Below, in pieces: positions 6,025-13,015 of a stretch of 18,448 nt of DNA. The position numbers and the translations under genes are program-made. How positions within the stretch are numbered: position 1 is the first letter of the stretch; each line of letters starts with the position of its first letter. Source of the stretch: an uncultured Bacteroidales bacterium (GTDB lineage Bacteria > Bacteroidota > Bacteroidia > Bacteroidales > P3); contig CALEFF010000075.1 in the NCBI GenBank assembly GCA_937876865.1, forward strand, positions 1 through 18,448, given 5' to 3'. The notes beneath the pieces were generated by a model. That model was not told the DNA's origin, searched no databases, and was given only the letters and a program-made list of their open reading frames with translations.

Positions 6025-6915
6025 ATGAAAAAGACTGTATTATTGATTTTTCTCTTTGGATTATTTTTTTCTTGTAAAGATTCAGACTCTTTAAGCAAAG
6101 AAACATCTGATACAAACTTAGAATTTACAGATTATTATAATAGGAAGGTTAAAGTAAAACATAATCCCGAAACCATAATTTCTCTTTCGCCCGGAATAAC
6201 CGAAATTTTATTTGATTTAGGTGTTGGAAACAAAATTATCGGCAGGACTATATTTTGCAATTTCCCCAAAGAAGCCTTGCAAATTGAAGCAATAGGTGGA
6301 ATAACAGATGCAAGTTTGGAACGAATCATTGCTTTGCGTCCTCAAATCGTTATTACATCTTCTATGGTGAGGAAAGATTTCGTGGAAAATATTGAAAAAG
6401 CAGGAATTTCTATTATTTGTTTACCCGAAAGAAGTAATGTTGAAGGAGTTTTTAGCACTATAAAAATTTTAGGTAAGATTTTTGATAAAGAAAACACTGC
6501 CGATAGCCTTATAAACAATATGAAAAATCAATTAAATGAAATAAAATCTACATACAATAAAGAATCTTACAAGCCAAGTGTATATTACGTAGTAGGCTAT
6601 GGTGCAACGGGAGATTTCACTGCGGGGAAAAATACATACATCAATGAAATAATAGAATTATCAGGCGGAAGAAATATTGCAAACAATGTTTCAAATTGGT
6701 CTTATAGTAAAGAAGAATTATTTGCTCAACAACCTGATTATATCATTGTTAGACAAGAAGACTTAAATAATTTCATTAACACCTCTCCTTATAAGGATTT
6801 AGAGGCTGTAAAGAAGAAAAAAGTATTGGGAATAAATAGTTCGCTAATGGATTGTCAGACTTGTAGAAGCGTTGAGGCAATTCGTATTATTTCTAATTTT
6901 ATTCATCAAAAGTAA
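6025..6915 (+). CDS. BtuF-like ABC-transporter substrate-binding lipoprotein
   Basis: This is the periplasmic or lipid-anchored binding component of a type III (BtuF/FhuD-like) importer, with cobalamin, haem or ferric siderophore as possible ligands. Starting at ATG 6025 it has 296 residues. The lipoprotein signal ends at FFSC with C17. The helical-backbone binding fold begins around residue 40, with IISLSPGITEILFDLGVGNKI, then FCNFPKEA, then GGITDASLERIIALRPQIVI, all hallmarks of PF01497. No permease or ATPase gene lies nearby, so it must use components encoded elsewhere or have another role. An in-frame TTG at 6004 overlaps the -7 element and is unlikely. Its last 17 bases overlap the convergent DUF62 gene. 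The family is secure, the ligand is not. Confidence 0.85.
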   Translation: MKKTVLLIFLFGLFFSCKDSDSLSKETSDTNLEFTDYYNRKVKVKHNPETIISLSPGITEILFDLGVGNKIIGRTIFCNFPKEALQIEAIGGITDASLERIIALRPQIVITSSMVRKDFVENIEKAGISIICLPERSNVEGVFSTIKILGKIFDKENTADSLINNMKNQLNEIKSTYNKESYKPSVYYVVGYGATGDFTAGKNTYINEIIELSGGRNIANNVSNWSYSKEELFAQQPDYIIVRQEDLNNFINTSPYKDLEAVKKKKVLGINSSLMDCQTCRSVEAIRIISNFIHQK

Positions 6916-7702
6916 TCTTTACAGAATCGCCCATTTTCACTCCAAGAAGAGAACTAAAACTACCTTCCCTTAACGCAAGTTGCAAATAACCGGAAGAAGA
7001 TATTGTAAGTAAAGGCTCTCCTATTCCTACGTCTGCGTAAGACAAAGAAATATTTTCCAAAGCCTTTAACCCAACCATAACTTTAAAGCCTCGCTTATTT
7101 CTAATCTTATTAAATTCATAGTCTTTTATGTTCAAAAATATATTACCGTATTTATCAACATAAATAACCTGCGTTAGCAAAATAGTATTGTTGTTTTGAG
7201 CAATCGGAAGTCTTTGTGGAACATGATGGAAGAAAGTTTCCATTTTATTTCCCACATATTCAATAGTTTTACTCTCTGCAATCATTTTTACAACCTTTGG
7301 AAAAAGGTCCAAAGCCGCAAATGTATAATAATCGGTTTCATTAAAAAGAGCAATTTCTACTATTTCTACTTGGTCATTTCCAAAAACCATTGAAGGCAAA
7401 CCATTATCTGTGCAAATATAATATTGATTTTTATGCTTAACAACAACGTATGAGCGAGGTTTTGATGTACTTGTTTCTCCTTGTTCAAAACTATTCACAT
7501 CTATTATATGAATTGTTCCTTCGGGATATTGAAAACAAGCATTTTTTACAATAAATGCAGTTCTTAAAAGATTGTAATTATCTATGTCATGAGTAATATC
7601 TACAACTATAACATCGTTTAGTAATGAATAAAGTCTTCCTTTAACAATACCAACGTAATAATCTGACAATCCCCAATCTGTTGTTAATGTAACTATTTGC
7701 AC
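6899..7702 (-). CDS. DUF62-family S-adenosyl-L-methionine hydrolase (adenosine-forming)
   Basis: Family members split SAM into adenosine and methionine using water. They are often mislabelled as chlorinase or fluorinase. The 267-residue protein begins MQIVTLTTDWGLSDYYVGIVKG, which carries the TTDxG start of the family. IIDVNS (66-71) and ICTDNGLPSMVF (96-107) correspond to the segments that bind SAM and activate water. D9, D68, D99 and N100 stand out. A stretch rich in Ser/Thr follows D68, before R83. The start is GTG: the next in-frame codon upstream that stops the frame (7723-7721) is reached without any ATG. The gene overlaps the BtuF-like gene by 17 bases, tail to tail. Function is by family only. 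Confidence 0.85.
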   Translation of the reverse strand: MQIVTLTTDWGLSDYYVGIVKGRLYSLLNDVIVVDITHDIDNYNLLRTAFIVKNACFQYPEGTIHIIDVNSFEQGETSTSKPRSYVVVKHKNQYYICTDNGLPSMVFGNDQVEIVEIALFNETDYYTFAALDLFPKVVKMIAESKTIEYVGNKMETFFHHVPQRLPIAQNNNTILLTQVIYVDKYGNIFLNIKDYEFNKIRNKRGFKVMVGLKALENISLSYADVGIGEPLLTISSSGYLQLALREGSFSSLLGVKMGDSVKITFDE

Positions 7703-7739
7703 TTTTAATTTTTTATAATTTTACTTCGCTCTTTTTTTG

Positions 7740-7747
7740 CAAAGTTA
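7740..7747 (-). promoter_or_regulatory. putative -7 element for the DUF62 gene, using the ribD stop codon
   Basis: The minus strand reads TAACTTTG followed by C, matching TAnnTTTG. Its first three bases are the TAA stop of ribD. It is 37 bases upstream of the GTG start. Confidence 0.5.
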
Positions 7748-8779
7748 CAATTTTTTTTGATTATGATATATTTTTAAAATATCTCCACCTATATTCTCCA
7801 TTGAAACTAATCCTTGCGAAATAACAGGTGCTTTTACTCCTTTTCCAAAGTTTTTTTCTCCTACAATTACATTTGCTTCGTCCCAAAGATTTGCTTCCAG
7901 AAATTTATTTAATGTTTTTTCACCTCCTTCTACAACAATAGAACATATTTTTTGCTCATATAATCTTTCAAGAACTTGCTCTACAAAAGGCTTATTTTCA
8001 TTTAGTTTAAGAAAAACATTATTTTCCTCCCTACCCTCTTTTACATAATTTAAAATAAAAGTTTCTTGGCTGTTGTCAAACACATTTTTTTCTTTTGAAA
8101 GAGTTAAATATTTATCATAAACCACTCTTTTAGGATTTCTTCCACTATAATGCCTTACGTTTAGTTGAGGATTGTCCGACAAAACAGTGTTATAACCAAC
8201 CATTATTGCATCTTCTTCCGTTCTTTGTTTGTGAACCCATACTTTCATAGCATTATTGCTTATCCAACCGCCTTTTTCCTCGGGTGCAATAAAGCCATCT
8301 AAGGTTTGTGCATACTTTAAAATGACATAGGGACGATTTTCTTTTTGATTCGTAAAGAAACGGCGATTTAAAAATAAACCTTCTTCTTCTAACACTCCAC
8401 TTATTACCTCTATTCCATTATCTTGCAATAATTTAATACCACCTCCGTAAACTTTTGGATTTATATCTTTATTTGAAATCACGCATCGTTTTATTTTACT
8501 TTCAATAATAAGATTTGCACAAGGAGGTGTCTTTCCCCAATGACAGCATGGTTCAAGATTTACATAGATTGTACTTTCCTTTAATAGATTTTTATCTTCC
8601 ACAGAAGCAATTGCGTTTACTTCGGCGTGAGATTGTCCATATTTTTTATGGTATCCCTCTCCTATTATTTGGTCATTATAAACTATTACTGCACCTACCT
8701 TTGGATTTGGACTAACATTTCCTCTTCCAAGTAAGGCTAAATCGAAGCAACGCCTCATATATTTCTCGTGGTCTTGCAT
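7745..8779 (-). CDS. ribD: bifunctional riboflavin biosynthesis deaminase/reductase
   Basis: RibD deaminates the pyrimidine from GTP cyclohydrolase II and then reduces its ribose, the second and third steps of riboflavin synthesis. I choose ATG 8779 (MQDHEKYMRRCFDLA), giving 344 residues. An upstream in-frame ATG would add 21 hydrophobic residues and cover the promoter. The deaminase domain (1-145) has the zinc site HAE at 51-53 and PCCHWGKTPPC at 77-87. The reductase domain (150-340) shows LKYAQTLDG, RTEEDAIMVGYNTVLSDNPQLNVR and VEGGEKTLN. Both domains are complete. It is divergent from prmC with overlapping promoters. No other riboflavin gene and no FMN riboswitch is seen here. Confidence 0.95.
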   Translation of the reverse strand: MQDHEKYMRRCFDLALLGRGNVSPNPKVGAVIVYNDQIIGEGYHKKYGQSHAEVNAIASVEDKNLLKESTIYVNLEPCCHWGKTPPCANLIIESKIKRCVISNKDINPKVYGGGIKLLQDNGIEVISGVLEEEGLFLNRRFFTNQKENRPYVILKYAQTLDGFIAPEEKGGWISNNAMKVWVHKQRTEEDAIMVGYNTVLSDNPQLNVRHYSGRNPKRVVYDKYLTLSKEKNVFDNSQETFILNYVKEGREENNVFLKLNENKPFVEQVLERLYEQKICSIVVEGGEKTLNKFLEANLWDEANVIVGEKNFGKGVKAPVISQGLVSMENIGGDILKIYHNQKKL

Positions 8780-8803
8780 AAAGATATTTATTTCGTAATT
8801 TTG
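8774..8803 (+). promoter_or_regulatory. prmC promoter (-33 TTG, 19-bp spacer, -7 TAATTTTG)
   Basis: TTG at 8774-8776 and TAATTTTG at 8796-8803 are separated by exactly 19 bp, the Bacteroidota consensus geometry. The prmC ATG follows 23 bases later. The -33 element lies inside the first codons of ribD on the other strand. Confidence 0.7.
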
Positions 8804-8809
8804 CACCAA

Positions 8810-8817
8810 CAAAATTA
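8810..8817 (-). promoter_or_regulatory. putative -7 element for ribD
   Basis: The minus strand reads TAATTTTG, a full match, 30 bases before the ribD ATG. It lies where prmC transcription should begin, six bases from the prmC -7 element. Confidence 0.5.
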
Positions 8818-8826
8818 TAAAAAGAA

Positions 8827-9690
8827 ATGAAAATATCATCAAATAAACTAAAAGATATTATAGATTTTGCATACCAAGAGTTAGAATCGCTTTACGAAAA
8901 AGACGAAATACGTTCAATGATTTACTCTATTATAGAGCATTTTACGGGCTATGATTTAATGAAAATTTTAACTTACAAAGATGAATTAAAAGTTAGCGAA
9001 TCAGAACTCTTAAAAATCAATTTTGCAATAAAAGATTTAAAAAAAGAAAAACCTCTCCAACAAATTATAGGCTATTGTGAATTTCTTGATGTGAGAATAG
9101 AGGTAAATCAACACGTACTTATCCCCCGAGTAGAAACGGAAGAAATAGTTCAAAGAGTAATTAAGGAGAACAAAGGAAGAAAAAACTTAAAAATTGCAGA
9201 TGTTTGTTGTGGTAGTGGTTGCATTGCTATTGCATTAAAAAAGGCTTTTCCTGACGCAAACATTTACGCATACGACATAAGCGAAGAAGCCCTCAAAAAA
9301 AGCAAAGAAAACGCAGAAAAAAACAAAGAAAAAATAAATTTTTTCAAAGAAAATATTCTAAAAAGCAAAGAAAAAAATCAAGAATTCAATATAATAGTTT
9401 CTAATCCCCCATACATAAGGGAAAGTGAGAAGAGTTTAATGAAAAATAACGTACTTCTATACGAACCTCACTTAGCATTATTTGTAAGCGATGAAGACCC
9501 ATTGATTTTTTACAAAAAGATTTTAGATTTTTCTAATAGAAATTTAGCAAAAAACGGCAAAATATATATGGAAATTAACGAAAACTTAGGAAAAGAAACC
9601 GAATTATTATTCAAAAATTTTAATTACCAAACCTCTATCATTAAAGACATTAGAGGAAAAGATAGATTGTTATTTGCAAAAAAAGATTAG
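8827..9690 (+). CDS. prmC: peptide chain release factor N5-glutamine methyltransferase
   Basis: PrmC (formerly HemK) methylates the glutamine of the GGQ motif in release factors RF1 and RF2, using SAM. The 287-residue length is normal. An N-terminal helical domain (1-75) is followed by the linker LIPRVETEEIV at 98-108, where the usual PRPETE proline is valine. The SAM-binding motif is VCCGSGCIA at 126-134, with YAYDIS at 148-152. The diagnostic catalytic motif NPPYI is at 193-197. It is divergent from ribD and is followed by tRNA-Ser, which has its own promoter. Nothing suggests loss of function. Confidence 0.95.
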   Translation: MKISSNKLKDIIDFAYQELESLYEKDEIRSMIYSIIEHFTGYDLMKILTYKDELKVSESELLKINFAIKDLKKEKPLQQIIGYCEFLDVRIEVNQHVLIPRVETEEIVQRVIKENKGRKNLKIADVCCGSGCIAIALKKAFPDANIYAYDISEEALKKSKENAEKNKEKINFFKENILKSKEKNQEFNIIVSNPPYIRESEKSLMKNNVLLYEPHLALFVSDEDPLIFYKKILDFSNRNLAKNGKIYMEINENLGKETELLFKNFNYQTSIIKDIRGKDRLLFAKKD

Positions 9691-9696
9691 AAAAAA

Positions 9697-9727
9697 TTTG
9701 TCAGTATTAAAAAATAGCGTACCTTTG
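9697..9727 (+). promoter_or_regulatory. tRNA-Ser promoter (TTTG, 19 bp, TACCTTTG)
   Basis: TTTG at 9697-9700 and TACCTTTG at 9720-9727 have exactly the 19-bp spacer of the Bacteroidota housekeeping promoter. Only five bases separate the -7 element from the mature tRNA 5' end, so the primary transcript starts at or next to it. This is the clearest promoter in the window and anchors the others. Confidence 0.85.
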
Positions 9728-9732
9728 CACAC

Positions 9733-9820
9733 GGAAAGTTGGCAGAGTGGTCGAATGCGGCGGTCTTGAAAACCGTTGATCTTAACGGGTCCGGGGGTTC
9801 GAATCCCTCACTTTCCGCCA
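9733..9820 (+). tRNA. tRNA-Ser(UGA)
   Basis: This is an 88-nt class II tRNA. The acceptor stem pairs GGAAAGT (9733-9739) with ACTTTCC, followed by discriminator G and an encoded CCA at the 3' end. The anticodon loop CTTGAAA contains TGA, reading UCN serine codons. A long variable arm follows the anticodon stem, as expected for tRNA-Ser, and the T loop reads TTCGAAT. It has its own promoter immediately upstream and an intrinsic terminator directly after CCA. No duplicated 3' end that would suggest use as an integration site is visible here. Confidence 0.98.
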
Positions 9821-9845
9821 AGAGGTGTCAAGCACCTCTTTTTTT
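9821..9845 (+). terminator. intrinsic terminator of tRNA-Ser
   Basis: A perfect 7-bp stem, AGAGGTG with CACCTCT around a 5-base loop, is followed by a run of seven T. It starts directly after the CCA end. The hairpin lies 6 bp from the convergent deacetylase stop codon and could also slow transcription from that side. Confidence 0.9.
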
Positions 9846-9850
9846 ATGTC

Positions 9851-10675
9851 TTATAATAAAGGTTGTTTTTCCCAATCTATTTGATTATTTGCTTGCTCTA
9901 CACTAACGAAATCAAAATCACTAAGCCACTTTCTAAGTTTTTTCTCAGCAGATTTAGTCCCTACCATACGGCGAAATTGAACAGATAAGGGCAATCCTTT
10001 AACTTTTGTTTTTTGTAAATCAATATCACCTAAATGAATGTACCCCATTAAATAAGGTGATGTTTTTGTCACTTGTTTTATTATTTGATATGGAAAGAAA
10101 CGAAAATAACCGCCACCAGTAAATCCTATGTTTTTACCAAAAAAGTTAAATGTAGTTATAGGAAATTCTTTAATTATTCCATTTTTTAGATGTATCCTAT
10201 GAGGAATTTGTAAATTAGTTGTTTTTTGTCCTGAAAAATGACCTATTGGAGTTAATGAACAATCTATTTCTATACCATTTTCTATAAGTTGTTCCAAATA
10301 TTCGTATCTTGAAAGAGAGAAATCTGGTGAACGATATTTATTTACTTTCCTTCCTGTTATTTGCTGAATAGTATCTATTGATTGTTTTAAATCTTTTGAA
10401 AAATCTTTAATTGATTGTGTACTTACAAACGTATGATTGTAAGAATGGGTGCCTATATCATATTTTTCAGATATTTTTTTAACTATGTGTGGAAATTTTT
10501 GGGCTGTAGAAGCAAGAATAAAAAAAGTAGGATCCGTATTTGTGTTTTCTAAAATAGAAGACATACGTTCAAAACACATTTCAAAATCAGAATCTTTTTG
10601 TGGAATAATTAACGTTTTTTTGTTTACTGAAACTGTTTCAAGTTCAAAATCTACTGAAAATATCCTATTTTGCAT
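9851..10675 (-). CDS. polysaccharide deacetylase family protein (NodB/XrtA-associated-like)
   Basis: This is a probable metal-dependent carbohydrate-ester N-deacetylase of 274 residues. The four NodB motifs can be traced. They are SVDFELE with D9 as the general base, GTHSYNH with metal ligands H77 and H81, YRSPDFS with R115-F119, and a late IHLGDID segment near the C-terminus. The pattern is closest to the deacetylases found with exopolysaccharide systems. No signal peptide is present, which suggests a cytoplasmic or inner-face glycan substrate. No TAnnTTTG lies upstream, so it is probably read from folD through a strong hairpin that ends 11 bases before its ATG. No other polysaccharide gene is nearby. 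The substrate is unknown. Confidence 0.8.
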   Translation of the reverse strand: MQNRIFSVDFELETVSVNKKTLIIPQKDSDFEMCFERMSSILENTNTDPTFFILASTAQKFPHIVKKISEKYDIGTHSYNHTFVSTQSIKDFSKDLKQSIDTIQQITGRKVNKYRSPDFSLSRYEYLEQLIENGIEIDCSLTPIGHFSGQKTTNLQIPHRIHLKNGIIKEFPITTFNFFGKNIGFTGGGYFRFFPYQIIKQVTKTSPYLMGYIHLGDIDLQKTKVKGLPLSVQFRRMVGTKSAEKKLRKWLSDFDFVSVEQANNQIDWEKQPLL

Positions 10676-10685
10676 ATCTTTAACA

Positions 10686-10727
10686 ATAAGGACATTTGTC
10701 TTAAAAACAAATGTCCTTATATTTTTT
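10686..10727 (+). terminator. 14-bp perfect hairpin with T tract on the plus strand
   Basis: ATAAGGACATTTGT (10686-10699) and its exact complement at 10707-10720 flank a 7-base loop, followed on the plus strand by A and seven T. As an intrinsic terminator it would stop rightward transcription heading antisense into folD and ffh. In the sense direction (leftward from folD) it lacks a U tract and forms a hairpin just before the deacetylase start codon, where it could limit translation or stabilise the 5' end. Confidence 0.65.
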
Positions 10728-10743
10728 TCTTAATCTCTTTAAT

Positions 10744-11640
10744 TTACTCGTAAATTTCGTGCTTATATGCTTTTAAAGTATTATCTAACAATGCAACTAT
10801 TGTCATTGGTCCAACTCCTCCTGGCACTGGTGTAATAGCTTTACACTTTGGTGCTACTTCATCATACTTTACATCACCTATTATCTTATAACCTTTTTCG
10901 TTATCAGCAGGTATTCTATGTATTCCAACATCTACAATAACTGCTCCTTCTTTTACCATATCGGCTGTTAAGAATTCTGGTTTTCCTATTGCAACTATTA
11001 TTATGTCTGCTTGAAGACAAATTTCTTTTAAGTTCTTTGTCTTTGAGTGACACATTGTTACTGTGCAGTTTGCTTTCTTTGAATTTCTACTCATAAGGAT
11101 TGAAATAGGAGTACCAACGATATTACTTCTTCCTAATACCACACAATGTTTTCCTTCTGTTTCTATATTGCTTCTATCTAAAAGTTTTTTGATTCCATAT
11201 GGTGTTGCAGGAATATAAGATGGTAAACCAATCATCATTCTTCCCTCATTTGTTGGATGAAATCCATCAACATCTTTCGCTGGATTAATTGATTCTAAAA
11301 CTTTTCTTTCTGAAATATGTTTTGGAAGTGGCAATTGAACAATATAACCATCTACTTCTGGATCATTATTCAAAAAATCCAATGTTTCTAAAAGTTCTTT
11401 TTCTGTTATTGTTTCAGGAAAACGATATACCGATGAAGTAAATCCTACTTCTTTTGATTGTTTTTCCTTACTTGCAACGTAAGAAAGACTTGCTCCGTCT
11501 TCACCTACGATTACTGCAACTAAGTGTGGTGGTCTTTTTCCTGCATCTAATAAATCTGAAACTTCTTTTCTGATTTCTTCTTTAATTGTTTTGGCGATTA
11601 TTCTACCGTCAATCAAAATTGGTTGTGTTGTGTTTTCCAT
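10744..11640 (-). CDS. folD: methylenetetrahydrofolate dehydrogenase / methenyltetrahydrofolate cyclohydrolase
   Basis: FolD interconverts methylene-, methenyl- and 10-formyl-tetrahydrofolate in the cytoplasm, supplying one-carbon units for purines and formyl-Met-tRNA. The 298-residue length is normal. Catalytic YVASKEKQ (Y-x3-K) is near residue 54. VDGYIVQLPLP, KDVDGFHP, the NADP-binding GRSNIVGTP and the C-terminal VPGGVGPMT are all present. It begins 5 bases after the ffh stop, so the two are one transcription unit, an arrangement I recall from other Bacteroidota. The hairpin at 10686-10720 lies after its stop. Confidence 0.97.
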   Translation of the reverse strand: MENTTQPILIDGRIIAKTIKEEIRKEVSDLLDAGKRPPHLVAVIVGEDGASLSYVASKEKQSKEVGFTSSVYRFPETITEKELLETLDFLNNDPEVDGYIVQLPLPKHISERKVLESINPAKDVDGFHPTNEGRMMIGLPSYIPATPYGIKKLLDRSNIETEGKHCVVLGRSNIVGTPISILMSRNSKKANCTVTMCHSKTKNLKEICLQADIIIVAIGKPEFLTADMVKEGAVIVDVGIHRIPADNEKGYKIIGDVKYDEVAPKCKAITPVPGGVGPMTIVALLDNTLKAYKHEIYE

Positions 11641-11645
11641 AATTT

Positions 11646-12968
11646 CTATCTTCTTCTTATGTTTTTCATAGCGTTTAGTTTTCCGCCACTCATCATCTTC
11701 ATCATTTTCTTTGTTTCATCAAATTGTTTCATCAAACGATTTACTTCCTCTATTGATGTACCGCTTCCTTTCGCTATTCTTTTGCGGCGAGAGGTGTCAA
11801 TTTTTGATGGATTCTTTCTTTCGTATGGAGTCATTGAGCCTATTATTGCCTCAATTCCTTTAAAAGCGTCATTATCTATTTCAACATCTTTCATCATTTT
11901 GCCCATTCCAGGAATCATTCCTACTAAATCTTTTAGGTTTCCCATCTTTTTGATTTGTGCAATTTGAGATAAGAAGTCGTTAAAGTCAAATTCGTTAGTT
12001 TTTATTCTCTTATTTATCTTTCTTGCTTGCTCTTCATCATATTGTTCTTGAGCTTTTTCAACGAAAGAAACAATATCTCCCATTCCTAATATACGATTAG
12101 CCATTCTATCAGGGTGGAACATATCCAAATCATTCATTTTTTCGCCCAAACCAACGAATTTGATTGGTTTATTTACAACATGCTTTATTGTAAGAGCGGC
12201 TCCACCACGAGTATCGCCGTCAAGCTTTGTTAAAATAACGCCATCAAAATCTATTACTTCGTTAAATGCTTTTGCTGTATTGACTGCATCTTGTCCTGTC
12301 ATAGAATCGACAACAAAAAGAGTCTCTGTTGGATTTATTGCTTTCTTTATGTTTGAGATTTCTCTCATCATTTCTTCATCAACAGCCAAACGTCCCGCTG
12401 TATCGACAATTACAACACCTATTGATTTGCTTTTAGCGTATGAAATTGCTTCTTGTGCTATTGAAACGGCATCTTTTGACTCCTCTTTTGCGAAAACCTC
12501 TACTCCTATTTGTTCTCCTAAAACTTTTAATTGATTTATCGCTGCTGGTCTATAAACATCACAAGCCACAAGTAAGACTGATTTATTTTTCTTAGTCTTT
12601 AAATAGTGTGCAAGCTTTGCTGAGAAAGTTGTTTTACCACTTCCTTGTAACCCTGACATTAAAATAACTGCTGGATTACCATTTATGTTTACTCCTTGTG
12701 CTTCTCCACCCATTAAGGCTGTGAGTTCATCGTGCACAATCTTAACCATAAGTTGTCCTGGCTCAACGGAAGTAAGCACATCTCTACCTAAGGCTTTTTC
12801 TTTTACGGTTGCACAAAATTCTTTGGCGATTGCATAACTTACGTCTGCGTCTATTAACGCTTTTCGTACTTCTTTTAAAGATTCTGCAATGTTTATTTCT
12901 GATATTTTGCCTTTTCCTTTTATGATTTTAAAGGCTTTATCAAATTTTTCTGATAAATTCTCAAACAT
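11646..12968 (-). CDS. ffh: signal recognition particle protein Ffh
   Basis: Ffh is the SRP54 GTPase. It binds 4.5S RNA and hydrophobic nascent chains and delivers ribosomes to FtsY at the membrane. The 440-residue protein has the N helical domain (1-90). The G domain follows with the P-loop GLQGSGKTT at 106-114, DVYRPAA at 137-143, DTAGR at 189-193 and TKLDGDTRGG at 247-256. The methionine-rich M domain runs from about 325 to 435 and contains GMGKMMK, the RNA-binding region with GSGTS at 401-405, and MMKMMSGG. The -7 element TATATTTG is 32 bases upstream. It is the promoter-proximal gene of ffh-folD. No 4.5S RNA gene is seen in the window. Confidence 0.97.
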   Translation of the reverse strand: MFENLSEKFDKAFKIIKGKGKISEINIAESLKEVRKALIDADVSYAIAKEFCATVKEKALGRDVLTSVEPGQLMVKIVHDELTALMGGEAQGVNINGNPAVILMSGLQGSGKTTFSAKLAHYLKTKKNKSVLLVACDVYRPAAINQLKVLGEQIGVEVFAKEESKDAVSIAQEAISYAKSKSIGVVIVDTAGRLAVDEEMMREISNIKKAINPTETLFVVDSMTGQDAVNTAKAFNEVIDFDGVILTKLDGDTRGGAALTIKHVVNKPIKFVGLGEKMNDLDMFHPDRMANRILGMGDIVSFVEKAQEQYDEEQARKINKRIKTNEFDFNDFLSQIAQIKKMGNLKDLVGMIPGMGKMMKDVEIDNDAFKGIEAIIGSMTPYERKNPSKIDTSRRKRIAKGSGTSIEEVNRLMKQFDETKKMMKMMSGGKLNAMKNIRRR

Positions 12969-13000
12969 TTTCTAAAAATTCTCTTTTTTATTTTAATTTG

Positions 13001-13008
13001 CAAATATA
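13001..13008 (-). promoter_or_regulatory. putative -7 element for ffh-folD
   Basis: The minus strand reads TATATTTG followed by C, matching TAnnTTTG, 32 bases before the ffh ATG and 8 bases past the namZ stop codon. Confidence 0.55.
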
Positions 13009-13015
13009 TGGATTT

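Noticed and set aside
5973..6098. A 42-residue N-terminal extension of truA
   Set aside because: The added residues match nothing in TruA, overlap the divergent lipoprotein gene and pass through the truA -7 element. MRYFLHLAYNG at 5972 is the standard start.
8779..8827. An FMN riboswitch upstream of ribD
   Set aside because: The gap is only 47 bases and holds none of the conserved FMN aptamer segments.
8780..8842. A hydrophobic N-terminal extension of ribD that could look like a signal peptide
   Set aside because: RibD is cytoplasmic, the extension covers the intergenic promoters, and MQDHEKYMRRC is the conserved start.
9733..10675. tRNA-Ser as the integration site of a mobile island carrying the deacetylase
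   Set aside because: No integrase, no repeated tRNA 3' end, and no mobile gene is visible. A lone deacetylase beside a tRNA is not enough.
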